From: Arachidicoccus sp. BS20
GTDB lineage: Bacteria; Bacteroidota; Bacteroidia; Chitinophagales; Chitinophagaceae
Length of the DNA: 64,000 bases
Direction of reading: 5' to 3'
Assembly: GCF_001659705.1 (NCBI RefSeq)
Contig: NZ_CP015971.1
Span: 1,054,001 to 1,118,000, forward strand
A program made the translations under genes and the position numbers. This document shows positions 44,732-53,854 of this stretch, one piece after another (the first letter of the stretch is position 1; each line of letters opens with the position of its first letter). Below the pieces are notes generated by a model. The model made no database searches. It was not told where the DNA came from and saw nothing but the letters and a program-made list of their open reading frames with translations.

Positions 44732-45541
44732 ATGAGAAGCAATCTCATTCCCGTAATTAGTGTGTTTGTCTTCGTGTTAGTCATATCTTCAGCTTCCGCA
44801 CAAAATGTATCTATCGGCATACGCGGCGGTCTTACCATTCCGAATCTTAGCGCAGGCGGCGGTGCAAATCCGCTTAGTCAAGGATTTTCTTCTATTGAAG
44901 GCGCGGGCTTCGGCGTATTTGCAGAGTTTAAAGTAAGCAATTTATTTTCCATTCAACCAATGATTGAATATTCGCAACAAGGCGGCAAACGCGATGGGAT
45001 ACAAGCAATAGCGTCGATAGAATCCATTGGTGTCCCGGCAGAAGCCGCAACACAATTAGCTCCTATAAATGGCGATATAACACCGCAATACATTGACGCA
45101 GATGTAAAGAACAAAGCAAAACTGGATTACCTGATGTTGCCTGTATTGGCAAAATTCGGATGGAACTTAGGGAAAACGAAACGATGGCGGGTATATGCAG
45201 ATGCAGGACCTTTTGCAGGCTTGCTGCTCTCAGCCAAAACAATCACATCGGGCACGAGCCAATTATATTTTTACCCCGATGGCACACACCCTGTATTAGA
45301 CGAAGATTATCAACCTTTGTCGGCAGATTTAAGCGAAACAACGAATATCAAAGATGAAACACATAAATTTAATTTTGGCGTTGAGGGCAATGTTGGTCTC
45401 GCTTTTAAATTTAAAAAACATACGCTGTTTATCGAAGGGGGCGGCAATTACGGTTTTCTGAATATTCAGAAAGATGCCGCAAACGGTGCAAACCGTTCGG
45501 GCGCTGCAACTATAATGTTAGGCTATGCACTAACATTATAA
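44732..45541 (+). CDS. Porin family / outer-membrane beta-barrel protein
   Basis: 269 residues from the ATG at 44732, with signal peptide (LIPVISVFVFVLVISSASAQ) and an OmpA/PorT-like eight-strand barrel: NVSIGIRGGLTIPNLSAG, LFSIQPMIEYSQQGGK, YLMLPVLAKFGW, and the final IMLGYALTL. The longer frame from 44681 lacks a better signal. No specific ligand is evident. Confidence 0.85.
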   Translation: MRSNLIPVISVFVFVLVISSASAQNVSIGIRGGLTIPNLSAGGGANPLSQGFSSIEGAGFGVFAEFKVSNLFSIQPMIEYSQQGGKRDGIQAIASIESIGVPAEAATQLAPINGDITPQYIDADVKNKAKLDYLMLPVLAKFGWNLGKTKRWRVYADAGPFAGLLLSAKTITSGTSQLYFYPDGTHPVLDEDYQPLSADLSETTNIKDETHKFNFGVEGNVGLAFKFKKHTLFIEGGGNYGFLNIQKDAANGANRSGAATIMLGYALTL

Positions 45542-45575
45542 AAAAAACAGACTGTTTATGAGCAGTCTGTTTTTT
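45542..45575. terminator. Bidirectional terminator between convergent genes
   Basis: AAAAAACAGACTG pairs with CAGTCTGTTTTTT around an 8-base loop, serving the barrel gene and the alcohol dehydrogenase gene. Confidence 0.85.
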
Positions 45576-45592
45576 ATTTCCACAAGTAAATA

Positions 45593-46642
45593 TTAATTTT
45601 TCAAAGAAGCCATATCTATTACGAAACGATATTTCACATCGCCTTTCAGCATGCGCTCATACGCATCGTTAATATCCTGCATATTGATTAATTCAATATC
45701 GGCAGTAATGTCGTGCCTGCCGCAAAAGTCAAGCATTTCCTGCGTTTCAGCAATGCCGCCAATAAGTGAACCTGAAAAACTTTTTCTTCCCAAAATCAAA
45801 TTGAACACGGCAACAGGCAGCGGATTTTCGGGCGCGCCCACAATTGTCAAATTACCATCGTGCTTCAAATGATGCAGGTAAGCATTGATGTCGTGTTCTG
45901 CGGAAACTGCATCCAGAATAAAATCGAGTTTTTGCGATTGTTGCATTTGTTCCACATTATTGGACAATACTACTTCATCTGCACCAAGCCGTTTTGCGTC
46001 TTCTTTCTTACTTTCCGATGTTGTAAATACTACAACATACGCGCCCATTGCATGAGCCAACTTGATTGCCATGTGCCCCAAACCTCCGATGCCTACAACG
46101 CCCACTCTTTTACCGGGACCAACATTCCAATGTCTTAACGGAGAATATGTTGTAATGCCGGCGCACAACAAAGGTGCAACACCTGCAAGATCAAGATTTT
46201 CCGGAACATGAAGAACAAAATCTTCATCCACCACAACACTTTGCGAATAGCCGCCGAAAGTATGCGCATTCAAATGTTTATCCGGCGCATTGTATGTTCC
46301 GGTAAAACCATTCTCGCAATACTGCTCATATCCTTGTTTACACTCTTCACATTCGCGGCACGAATCGACCATACAACCAACTGCTGCCAACTCTCCTACT
46401 TTGAATTTCTTTACATGGTCGCCGACTTTTGTGATACGCCCTACAATTTCATGTCCGGGAACACATGGATAAATTGTTCCTTTCCACTCGTTACGCGCCG
46501 TATGTAAATCGGAATGACATACACCGCAATACAATATTTCTATTTCCACATCGTGAGGCGTAGGCTCGCGACGTTCAATACTCAGCGGTACCAAGGGTAA
46601 TTCCGCAGCATTTGTTCCGTAAGCTTTTGCTGTTGTACTCAT
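45593..46642 (-). CDS. NAD(P)-dependent zinc alcohol dehydrogenase (YahK/CAD type)
   Basis: 349 residues of the medium-chain dehydrogenase family: catalytic zinc site GVCHSDLHTARNEW and GHEIVGRI, structural zinc cysteines in CRECEECKQGYEQYC, and the nucleotide-binding VVGIGGLGHMAIKLAHAMGAYV (in parts). The type reduces aliphatic or aromatic aldehydes, usually with NADPH. It stands alone in a leftward unit with no clear partner. Confidence 0.93.
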   Translation of the reverse strand: MSTTAKAYGTNAAELPLVPLSIERREPTPHDVEIEILYCGVCHSDLHTARNEWKGTIYPCVPGHEIVGRITKVGDHVKKFKVGELAAVGCMVDSCRECEECKQGYEQYCENGFTGTYNAPDKHLNAHTFGGYSQSVVVDEDFVLHVPENLDLAGVAPLLCAGITTYSPLRHWNVGPGKRVGVVGIGGLGHMAIKLAHAMGAYVVVFTTSESKKEDAKRLGADEVVLSNNVEQMQQSQKLDFILDAVSAEHDINAYLHHLKHDGNLTIVGAPENPLPVAVFNLILGRKSFSGSLIGGIAETQEMLDFCGRHDITADIELINMQDINDAYERMLKGDVKYRFVIDMASLKN

Positions 46643-46813
46643 AGTTATTATTGTTTTTAAATCGATGATAAATTACAGAGATGATGCAAAATTGGGTATA
46701 ATTGTTTTTTCGCAATAGAATCATTCAAACTAAAAATAGTAAAAATCAAACAATGCTAAATTAAGCAAATTAATTTCTTTTGTTTTCAGATATAATGAAT
46801 TGACAAAAATTTA

Positions 46814-46843
46814 AAAGAGGCGAACTATACAATTCGCCTCTTT
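46814..46843 (-). terminator. Terminator of the outer-membrane barrel gene
   Basis: AAAGAGGCGAA pairs exactly with TTCGCCTCTTT; T-rich sequence follows on the minus strand. Confidence 0.8.
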
Positions 46844-46860
46844 CTGTTGTTTGTTTTAAA

Positions 46861-49665
46861 TTAAAAACCGCCGCGACCGCGACCACCTCCAAATCCACCG
46901 CCGCCCGGAGGAGGTCCGTCGCCGCCGCGCATCCAGGGTCTGTCGCCATGGTTTCTGTTGCCCCTCTTGCCCATTCCGGGGAATGATTTAAGATTGTATG
47001 TAAATGTGAGCATCACATAACGCTTGAGAATATTGGTTCGTGTTTGCCTGCTATAATCTGAACTTCTTGTAAATTCCACGCCTTTGTTCTGGTTCAGGAT
47101 GTCATTGACCGATAACGTAATTTGTCCTGCCTGATTTGCAAATACACTCTTTGAAATGCTTGCATTCCACAGCGGAATGCTTACATTTTGCCCTAAAGCA
47201 TTTCCTGTATAAAACGTATAATCAAAGTCGGTAGCAAGCTGCCAGCCCGATTCCGAATACCAAGTTCCATCCACCGATGTCGATTGCGAATAATAGTTGC
47301 TGTTGGACTGCTTGTTTACCGAATATTTTGCAATATTGTAAGTAGGCGTCGTTGAAAAATTTATATCCCAGGATTTTTCCATGTTGGTGGACCATTTAAT
47401 ACCTTCCGATAGTGAAGTATTGTAAGTATAACTCTTTGCATTGTCCAACATAGTTACCGAACGGGCATTGCTGATATTGGTCGAAAAATCGATATTGGAT
47501 TTTGGAGAAATAATAGGGAAACTCCAGTCGACAAACGCTCTGACATTATAATTCCCATTCATGTTGATATAAGTAGTCGATTGTCCGCCATTATCCAATC
47601 TCTCAATATCGCTCGTAATATTATGCTGTACGATAGACGCATCTATAAAAGCAAAGAAAGACTTGCCGCCCACACGGTCTATATTGTTATACCTGAACTG
47701 GAAATGATTATTAAATTCTTGTTTCAAATTTGGATTACCCGATGTGATTGCAAGAATGTTGGAGCTGTCTTTAATAGGTTGCAATTGCTGAATAGATGGC
47801 TGACTGGTACGTCCCTGATATTTAAAAATAAACTTTTTCTCCTTGGAAATATTGTAAGTAAAATTTGCCGTTGGATATAAATTGGTATAAGTATATTCAG
47901 GAACAGATTTATCGGAATGAGTAAGATTATTGCTTTCTGTTTTACCGAACTGAACACCAATACCTGCATTAAAATTAATAACGCCATTGTTGAACAAATA
48001 ACCCAATGTACCTCGATTAGAAGTATATTTATTGTCAAACTTATTGGTCAGCTCGTCGTTAATTGCCGAGTAATCCATCTTCGTACTATCGAAATTAAAT
48101 GTTTCCCTGTCGGATACATTCTTTGAAAATGAGTTGCTGTATTCTATTTGCAACTGCTGATGTTGTGCTATCGGCTCGGTATAGGTAAGTGTTGTATTTA
48201 AAGAATTCCCGTTATTTATTGTTGACGCTCTTTGATTTGTCAGGCTGTCTTTACCTAAAACAGCATCATAATAATCCGACACATATAACGAGCTGCTGTT
48301 GCTGTGCGTATTGGAATACTGAAGATCTACCGATATGGTTCTACCCTTTTTAGCAAACGCATGACGATAGGTTGCTGAAATGCCCGTATTTCGACCGTCA
48401 TTATTATTAACCCGGTTTGCATTGGTGTTGCTTTTCAAAATTTCATTGCCTTGGAAAAGGCTGTCGATTCGCGTAAGCGAATTATCTGTACTATGCGAAC
48501 TTGTAAATGATACATTTGGTCTTACCCTAAGTTCGTTGGCAGAATCAAACTTGGTATCGAAATTAAGATTTACGGAATGTCTCTGCGTAGTCCTGTCTGT
48601 CGTATCGTTTGCATAATTATTAGTATTAAACGATGAGTCGTTATAAAAATACTGTGTAATAGAATTTGAGTTGAGATTTACGCCGGTATTTGCATATTGA
48701 TAGTTGCCGTTAAAATCGGTTTTACCGAAAGTGTTTCCAAAGAAAAGATTTGCCATTCTTGTTTTGGTCAAACCGTTTTTACTCGTTTGGTCGTCTCGTG
48801 TAAAGTTTTGCTGATTTATATTATTCAGGTTGCCAAACAAACCGGCTTTCATATCTCCGTTGAAATACAGGATACGCGGAGATACCGCATACAACGGGTC
48901 TTTCAGCGTTGCTTCGTCGTTGCCGATACCTGCGGTGGACTTTCCAAACCATCCATGACGCATATTCCGCTTGGTAACTATATTTATCGTTTTAATGGTA
49001 TTACCATCGTCGAAACCGCTAAACTCTGCCTGGTCGCTTTTGCCGTCGAATACCTGAATTTTATCCACTACGTCTTTCGGCAGGTTTTGTGTAGCAAGCT
49101 TCGGGTCGTTGCCAAAGAAGCGCTTACCATCTACAAACACTCTTGTTACAGATTCTCCCTGAGCCGTTATGCCGCCGTTTTTATCAACCTGCACGTTCGG
49201 CAACTTTTTCAATAAATCTTCGACTGTTGCATTAGGTTTTGTACCAAACGCATCTGCGCTATATTCTGTGGTATCGCCTTTCATCGTCATTGGAATCACA
49301 GCCGTAACCACAACTGTTCCCAACTCATTCATCGTTTGTTGCAAAGTAATTTCGCCCAAATCTACATTTGGTTTTTCTTTGGTTAACGCCACGTACCGGT
49401 TCAACACTTCATATCCCTGAAAAGAGATTCTTAAAACATAAGTGGTTAAATCAAGACCGGAAAAAGAAAATTTGCCATCATTGTCAGACAAGGTGTGCCA
49501 CACTTTGGTGGTGTCCGCAGCGTTCATCAGCGAGACGCTGGCTTTGTTCACATTGTGCGAAATTGTATCGACAATTGTTCCGGTTAAAGTCCCGGTTGTT
49601 TGCTGCGCATGAGCTGCAAACGAAAAACAGAAAAATAAAAAAAAGAACCCAAGTAGTTTACGCAT
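46861..49665 (-). CDS. Outer-membrane beta-barrel protein with CarboxypepD_reg and plug domains, Gly-rich tail
   Basis: 934 residues from the ATG at 49665 (MRKLLGFFFLFFCFSFAAHAQ signal). A carboxypeptidase-like regulatory domain (TGTLTGTIVDTISHNVNKASVSL) is followed by a plug (VEDLLKKLPNVQVDKNGGITAQGE) and a long barrel of the OMP_b-brl_3 type. It differs from SusC in the missing STN domain and the missing SusC plug motif. The last 35 or so residues are a low-complexity Gly/Arg/Pro tail (GMGKRGNRNHG...GGGRGRGGF) beyond the last strand (YVMLTFTYNLKSF). dcd lies upstream on the same strand, 162 bp away. The ligand is unknown. Confidence 0.88.
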   Translation of the reverse strand: MRKLLGFFFLFFCFSFAAHAQQTTGTLTGTIVDTISHNVNKASVSLMNAADTTKVWHTLSDNDGKFSFSGLDLTTYVLRISFQGYEVLNRYVALTKEKPNVDLGEITLQQTMNELGTVVVTAVIPMTMKGDTTEYSADAFGTKPNATVEDLLKKLPNVQVDKNGGITAQGESVTRVFVDGKRFFGNDPKLATQNLPKDVVDKIQVFDGKSDQAEFSGFDDGNTIKTINIVTKRNMRHGWFGKSTAGIGNDEATLKDPLYAVSPRILYFNGDMKAGLFGNLNNINQQNFTRDDQTSKNGLTKTRMANLFFGNTFGKTDFNGNYQYANTGVNLNSNSITQYFYNDSSFNTNNYANDTTDRTTQRHSVNLNFDTKFDSANELRVRPNVSFTSSHSTDNSLTRIDSLFQGNEILKSNTNANRVNNNDGRNTGISATYRHAFAKKGRTISVDLQYSNTHSNSSSLYVSDYYDAVLGKDSLTNQRASTINNGNSLNTTLTYTEPIAQHQQLQIEYSNSFSKNVSDRETFNFDSTKMDYSAINDELTNKFDNKYTSNRGTLGYLFNNGVINFNAGIGVQFGKTESNNLTHSDKSVPEYTYTNLYPTANFTYNISKEKKFIFKYQGRTSQPSIQQLQPIKDSSNILAITSGNPNLKQEFNNHFQFRYNNIDRVGGKSFFAFIDASIVQHNITSDIERLDNGGQSTTYINMNGNYNVRAFVDWSFPIISPKSNIDFSTNISNARSVTMLDNAKSYTYNTSLSEGIKWSTNMEKSWDINFSTTPTYNIAKYSVNKQSNSNYYSQSTSVDGTWYSESGWQLATDFDYTFYTGNALGQNVSIPLWNASISKSVFANQAGQITLSVNDILNQNKGVEFTRSSDYSRQTRTNILKRYVMLTFTYNLKSFPGMGKRGNRNHGDRPWMRGGDGPPPGGGGFGGGRGRGGF

Positions 49666-49827
49666 AATGCATTGTTTGATAGAGAAATGAATTTCTGAAA
49701 AAGTCTGACTGAAAATTTTATGCAAAGTTCAATCGGGCTTTTGTCCGAAACCACGCTATTCGGTAGAATCCGCAAAGGAATAGGTAAATTAAAAGAATTT
49801 AGCACATACGTTTAAACAAGCACCTCA

Positions 49828-50364
49828 TCAGAACTTGTTTTTCCACATCATGCTTTCAACGGGTCTATTAGGTTGTCCGCTGTATTTGGCGTTTTGCTTT
49901 TGGTTGTATTTAATTTCAATTTCGCCTTCCACAGGGAAATAAATCAATTGTCCAATCGGCATAAGACGATACACTCTTACAGGTTGCTTGCACGAAATTT
50001 CCAAAGTCCAGTTGCCGCAAAACCCTACATCGCCTTTCCCGGCCGTCGCGTGAATATCAATGCCCAAACGACCTGTGGAAGATTTCCCTTCAAGAAAAGG
50101 AACATGTGCGTGCGTTTCGGTGTATTCCTGCGTTACGCCAAGATAAAATTTATTCGGCTGCAATACAAAGCCTTCTTCGGGAATGTCAAAATATCTTATC
50201 GCATTGTGTTTTTTAGCATCCAATTCTTCATCTTCATACATCGCAAGCGTAGCGCCAAGATGCACATCGTAGCTGTTGCTCCCCAAAAATTCACGCGAGT
50301 ATGGCTCAATTAAAATCGTACCTTTTTCTATTTCTTCCAAAATACGTGTATCGGATAAAATCAT
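49828..50364 (-). CDS. dcd: dCTP deaminase
   Basis: 178 residues: ILIEPYSREFLGSNSYDVHLG near the N-terminus, LQPNKFYLGVTQEYTETHAHVPFLEGKSSTGRLGIDIHATAGKGDVGFCGNWTLEISC in parts, with the catalytic Glu in TLEIS, and the terminal YSGQPNRPVES. It converts dCTP to dUTP for thymidylate synthesis. CAAATATA at 50392-50399 is a -7 element (TATATTTG) on the minus strand for this gene. Confidence 0.95.
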   Translation of the reverse strand: MILSDTRILEEIEKGTILIEPYSREFLGSNSYDVHLGATLAMYEDEELDAKKHNAIRYFDIPEEGFVLQPNKFYLGVTQEYTETHAHVPFLEGKSSTGRLGIDIHATAGKGDVGFCGNWTLEISCKQPVRVYRLMPIGQLIYFPVEGEIEIKYNQKQNAKYSGQPNRPVESMMWKNKF

Positions 50365-50472
50365 TTTTGCTTTGTTTAAAAATTATATTTGCAAATATAT
50401 TGGTTCATAGCAAATAGTTCATGGTTCATGGAAATTGTTGAATTGCTTTATTGTTTAATTGAAGAAGATAAT

Positions 50473-50607
50473 ATGAGTACATATATCAAATTGTTTACAG
50501 CACAAAAAACAGGGAAGCAACGCCATAAAAAGAAAACATTTGTTGAAGAATATAAAGAGCTTTTAAAAGAGCATAACGTTGAGTCCGATGAAAAGTATTT
50601 GTTGTAG
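50473..50607 (+). pseudogene. C-terminal remnant of an IS200-like / REP-associated Y1 transposase
   Basis: The frame is open from 50389, but only the last 34 or so residues look conserved (QKTGKQRHKKKTFVEEYKELL, KEHNVESDEKYLL). This ending, HxKKTFxEEYxxLLxxxxVxxDEKYL, is that of Y1 transposases of the IS200/TnpA-REP type, so I read it as a fragment with the catalytic HUH and Tyr parts lost. It lies immediately before the palindrome array, which suits a REP-associated transposase. I base this on remembered family endings and could not align it. Confidence 0.6.
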
Positions 50608-50615
50608 CAGTGTTC

Positions 50616-50630
50616 AACCACTTCGTGGTT
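50616..50630 (+). repeat. Palindrome with TTC triloop after the transposase remnant
   Basis: AACCAC-TTC-GTGGTT, a 6-bp stem with the same three-base loop as the hairpins of the array that follows. Confidence 0.65.
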
Positions 50631-50655
50631 AGCCATCATCATATTTTTTCGGATT

Positions 50656-51904
50656 TTCTCCGCATTTCATGCGGAGAACAAGAAAAGCAAATGAAAAAAT
50701 AATAAAGTGTGTACGAAGCCCGAAGGATTTCAGTATCAATAACCCCGCATTTCATGCGGAGAACAAGAAAAGCAAATGAAAAAATAATAAAGTATGTACG
50801 AAGCCCGAAGGGCTTCAATATCAATAACCCCGCATGAAATGCGGAGGAAAAGAAAAGCAAATGAAAAAATAATAAAGTATGTACGAAGCTCGAAGGGCTT
50901 CAATATCAATAACCCCGCATGAAATGCGGAGGAAAAGAAAAGCAAATGAAAAAATAATAAAGTATGTACGAAGCCCGAAGGGCTTCAATATCAATAACCC
51001 CGCATGAAATGCGGAGGAAAAGAAAAGCAAATGAAAAAATAATAAAGTATGTACGAAGCCCGAAGGGCTTCAATATCAATAACCCCGCATGAAATGCGGA
51101 GGAAAAGAAAAGCAAATGAAAAAATAATAAAGTATGTACGAAGCTCGAAGGGCTTCAATATCAATAACCCCGCATGAAATGCGGAGGAAAAGAAAAGCAA
51201 ATGAAAAAATAATAAAGTATGTACGAAGCCCGAAGGGCTTCAATATCAATAACCCCGCATGAAATGCGGAGGAAAAGAAAAGCAAATGAAAAAATAATAA
51301 AGTATGTACGAAGCCCGAAGGGCTTCAATATCAATAACCCCGCATGAAATGCGGAGGAAAAGAAAAGCAAATGAAAAAATAATAAAGTATGTACGAAGCC
51401 CGAAGGGCTTCAATATCAATAACCCCGCATGAAATGCGGAGGAAAAGAAAAGCAAATGAAAAAATAATAAAGTATGTACGAAGCCCGAAGGGCTTCAATA
51501 TCAATAACCCCGCATGAAATGCGGAGGAAAAGAAAAGCAAATGAAAAAATAATAAAGTATGTACGAAGCCCGAAGGGCTTCAATATCAATAACCCCGCAT
51601 GAAATGCGGAGGAAAAGAAAAGCAAATGAAAAAATAATAAAGTATGTACGAAGCCCGAAGGGCTTCAATATCAATAACCCCGCATGAAATGCGGAGGAAA
51701 AGAAAAGCAAATGAAAAAATAATAAAGTATGTACGAAGCCCGAAGGGCTTCAATATCAATAACCCCGCATGAAATGCGGAGGAAAAGAAAAGCAAATGAA
51801 AAAATAATAAAGTATGTACGAAGCCCGAAGGGCTTCAATATCAATAACCCCGCATGAAATGCGGAGGAAAGAACAAACACAATAACAGAACCCTGGAAGG
51901 GTTC
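50656..51904. repeat. 85-bp tandem repeat array with paired triloop palindromes
   Basis: Hairpin 1 (CCGCAT-GAA-ATGCGG) starts at 50660 and recurs exactly every 85 bp up to 51850: 15 copies. Hairpin 2 (GAAGCCC-GAA-GGGCTTC) recurs in 14 units. A purine-rich spacer with AATAATAAAGTATGTAC separates them. The first hairpin 1 (50656-50678) is the most complete, a perfect 10-bp stem TTCTCCGCAT-TTC-ATGCGGAGAA; it and copy 2 have loop TTC where the rest have GAA. A C-to-T change in hairpin 2 occurs in units 3 and 6. The final copy is followed by a diverged GAACCCT-GGA-AGGGTTC. Apparent 69-residue frames on the minus strand repeat with the array and are not genes. Confidence 0.9.
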
Positions 51905-51939
51905 AATAAAAATAAAATTCATAAATCATATTTCATACC

Positions 51940-52563
51940 GTGCCGCTTTTTTATCAAAAGAAAATAAACGCAAATACCAAACTCGCTATTTGGAAAATAG
52001 AAGAGGATGAGAATTTCTTTCTTCAAAAAGTTCCGTTGAAAAAAAATATTTCGCATCCGCAAAAGCGATTGCAGCATCTTGCGGGAAGATTTTTATTGCC
52101 GCTACTGTTTTCCGATTTTCCTTTGGAGGAGATTTTAATTGCCGACAGCCGTAAGCCGTTTTTGCAAAACGAAGCGTATCATTTTTCCATTTCGCATTGC
52201 GGCGATTATGCAGCCGCCATCGCAAGTACAACACAACGTGTAGGCATCGATGCCGAATTATTTTCCGATAAAGTCATAAAAGTAAAAGAGAAGTTTTTGA
52301 ACGAAGAAGAAAAAAAATTTACTACGCAATACAACGATGATAAAAAATTATTGACTACGCTTTGGTGCGCAAAAGAAGCAACTTATAAATGGTACAGCTA
52401 TGGTTTATTAAACTTTAAAGAGAACATTTTATTGCAACCGGTTTCCTTCGGCGATGAAGGAATTATACCAACTATCTTTTTAAAAGAAGATAAAAAAACT
52501 GAACTGAAAACTAATTACAGCATCTTCTCAAACTTAAGCCTGGCATGGATTTCAGCGCAATAA
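51940..52563 (+). CDS. 4'-phosphopantetheinyl transferase superfamily protein
   Basis: 207 residues beginning with a GTG at 51940 (MPLFYQKKINANTKLAIWKI). It shows the Sfp/AcpS-type motifs: FSISHCGDYAAA, the metal-binding VGIDAELF, and WCAKEATYKWYS (WxxKEAxxK). It transfers the phosphopantetheine arm of CoA to carrier proteins. No ATG lies in frame upstream. An orphan hairpin follows the stop. Confidence 0.9.
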   Translation: MPLFYQKKINANTKLAIWKIEEDENFFLQKVPLKKNISHPQKRLQHLAGRFLLPLLFSDFPLEEILIADSRKPFLQNEAYHFSISHCGDYAAAIASTTQRVGIDAELFSDKVIKVKEKFLNEEEKKFTTQYNDDKKLLTTLWCAKEATYKWYSYGLLNFKENILLQPVSFGDEGIIPTIFLKEDKKTELKTNYSIFSNLSLAWISAQ

Positions 52564-52586
52564 AAAAGTCCTGCGATGTGCAGGAC
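52563..52586 (-). terminator. Terminator oriented on the minus strand with no gene feeding it
   Basis: GTCCTGC-GATGT-GCAGGAC (52568-52586) has its A run on the left, so on the minus strand it is followed by TTTTTTA. No minus-strand gene is seen to its right, up to the start of the LpxD-like gene. It might end an unannotated small RNA. Confidence 0.55.
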
Positions 52587-52830
52587 CCGGATAAAAATGT
52601 GTTAGTAAGTATGGAAACAAAATTTCCAACCACAATATTATAACTACTTTCTGCGAATACAAAATAATTTCTATATTTTTTATTCACAAAATGAATACGA
52701 ATTGTGTATTTCTTTATTACCATACGAAACAATTTTATTTAAAAATAAAAAAATACACTTACCTGAAACAATGATAAACAAAGCGTTTCAGCCGATTAAA
52801 ATTTTAACAGCGAATGTTTTTCAACAATAC

Positions 52831-52838
52831 TATTTTTG
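52831..52838 (+). promoter_or_regulatory. Putative -7 element of the LpxD-like gene
   Basis: TATTTTTG, 22 bp before the ATG. The -33 is unclear. Confidence 0.35.
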
Positions 52839-52860
52839 AAAAAATTACAAATACATCATC

Positions 52861-53808
52861 ATGCAATTTCCTAAACAAATAACATTACAACAGATTGCAA
52901 CACTCATCGACGCAGAAGTAATAGGCGACGCAAATGCAGTGGTGGCGGGCATCAACGAGATTCATAAAGTTGAAAAAGGCGATATGGTTTTTGTGGACCA
53001 TCCTAAATATTACAATGTTTGTCTGCAAAGCAATGCATCACATATCATCATCAACAACAAAGATGTTCAAGTTCCCGAAGGGAAAAATTTGCTGTACTGC
53101 GAGCAACCTTTTGAGGCATATCTTACGATTGTCAATCATTTCAGACCGTTCACTTCGCAAACAAAATCCATCAACGACGATGTTGAAATTGGCGAAGGGA
53201 CCATCATTATGCCGAATGTCTTTATCGGGAAAAATGTAAAGATTGGCAATAACTGTATCATTCATCCGAACGTTGCCATTATGGATTATACAGAGATTGG
53301 TAACAACGTTGTAATTCAGGCGGGGACTGTAATTGGCAGCGACGCGTTTTATTACAACACAAAAAAAGACCGGGATGTTTGGTACAAAAAAATGCAAAGC
53401 TGCGGTAATGTTGTGATTAAAGATTTTGTAGAAATTGGCGCCGGCTGCACCATCGACAGAGGCGTTACGGCATCGACCATCATCAGCGAAGGAGCTAAGA
53501 TGGACAACATGGTTCACATTGGACACGATACGTTTGTCGGGAAGAATTGTTTGTTCGCGGCACAGGTAGGCATTGCCGGTGCAACAGTTATTGAAGACGG
53601 CGTTACACTTTGGGGACAAGTGGGCGTAAGTAAAACTTTGACTATCGGCAAAAATGCTGTGGTGCTGGCACAGAGCGGCGTTCCCTCTTCTTTGAAAGGT
53701 GGCAAAACCTATTTCGGTTATCCTGCGGAAGAAGCAAGCGGCAAAAGAAGAGAGCTTGTTTGGATAAAACGTATTCCGGAACTTTGGGAAAAAGTGATGA
53801 AAAAATAA
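52861..53808 (+). CDS. LpxD-like UDP-3-O-acyl-glucosamine N-acyltransferase
   Basis: 315 residues: an N-terminal LpxD-type uridine-binding domain (TLQQIATLIDAEVIGDANAVVAGINEIHKVEKGDMVFVDHPKY in parts) and a left-handed beta-helix with hexapeptide turns (IGNNCIIHPNVAIMDYTEIGNNVVIQAGTVIGSDAFYY). The catalytic-His region MVHIGHDTFVGKNCLFAAQ completes the pattern. It acylates the glucosamine amine in lipid A synthesis, or a related sugar. Many Bacteroidota have two such genes, and this shorter type may be the paralog. Not clustered with lpxC or lpxA here. Confidence 0.85.
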   Translation: MQFPKQITLQQIATLIDAEVIGDANAVVAGINEIHKVEKGDMVFVDHPKYYNVCLQSNASHIIINNKDVQVPEGKNLLYCEQPFEAYLTIVNHFRPFTSQTKSINDDVEIGEGTIIMPNVFIGKNVKIGNNCIIHPNVAIMDYTEIGNNVVIQAGTVIGSDAFYYNTKKDRDVWYKKMQSCGNVVIKDFVEIGAGCTIDRGVTASTIISEGAKMDNMVHIGHDTFVGKNCLFAAQVGIAGATVIEDGVTLWGQVGVSKTLTIGKNAVVLAQSGVPSSLKGGKTYFGYPAEEASGKRRELVWIKRIPELWEKVMKK

Positions 53809-53854
53809 TCTGCTTAGGCTTATTGCAATTACATTTGAAACACGCAAAACAATG

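Noticed and set aside
50656-51904. CRISPR array
   Set aside because: The whole 85-bp unit repeats with no variable spacers, and there are no cas genes nearby.
50639-51922. A ladder of 69-residue minus-strand frames every 85 bp
   Set aside because: They are the same hydrophobic translation repeated by the DNA array, overlap one another, and have no independent start signals.
52511-52732. 73-residue minus-strand frame after the phosphopantetheinyl transferase
   Set aside because: It overlaps the end of the transferase gene and contains the orphan terminator; its composition is not protein-like.
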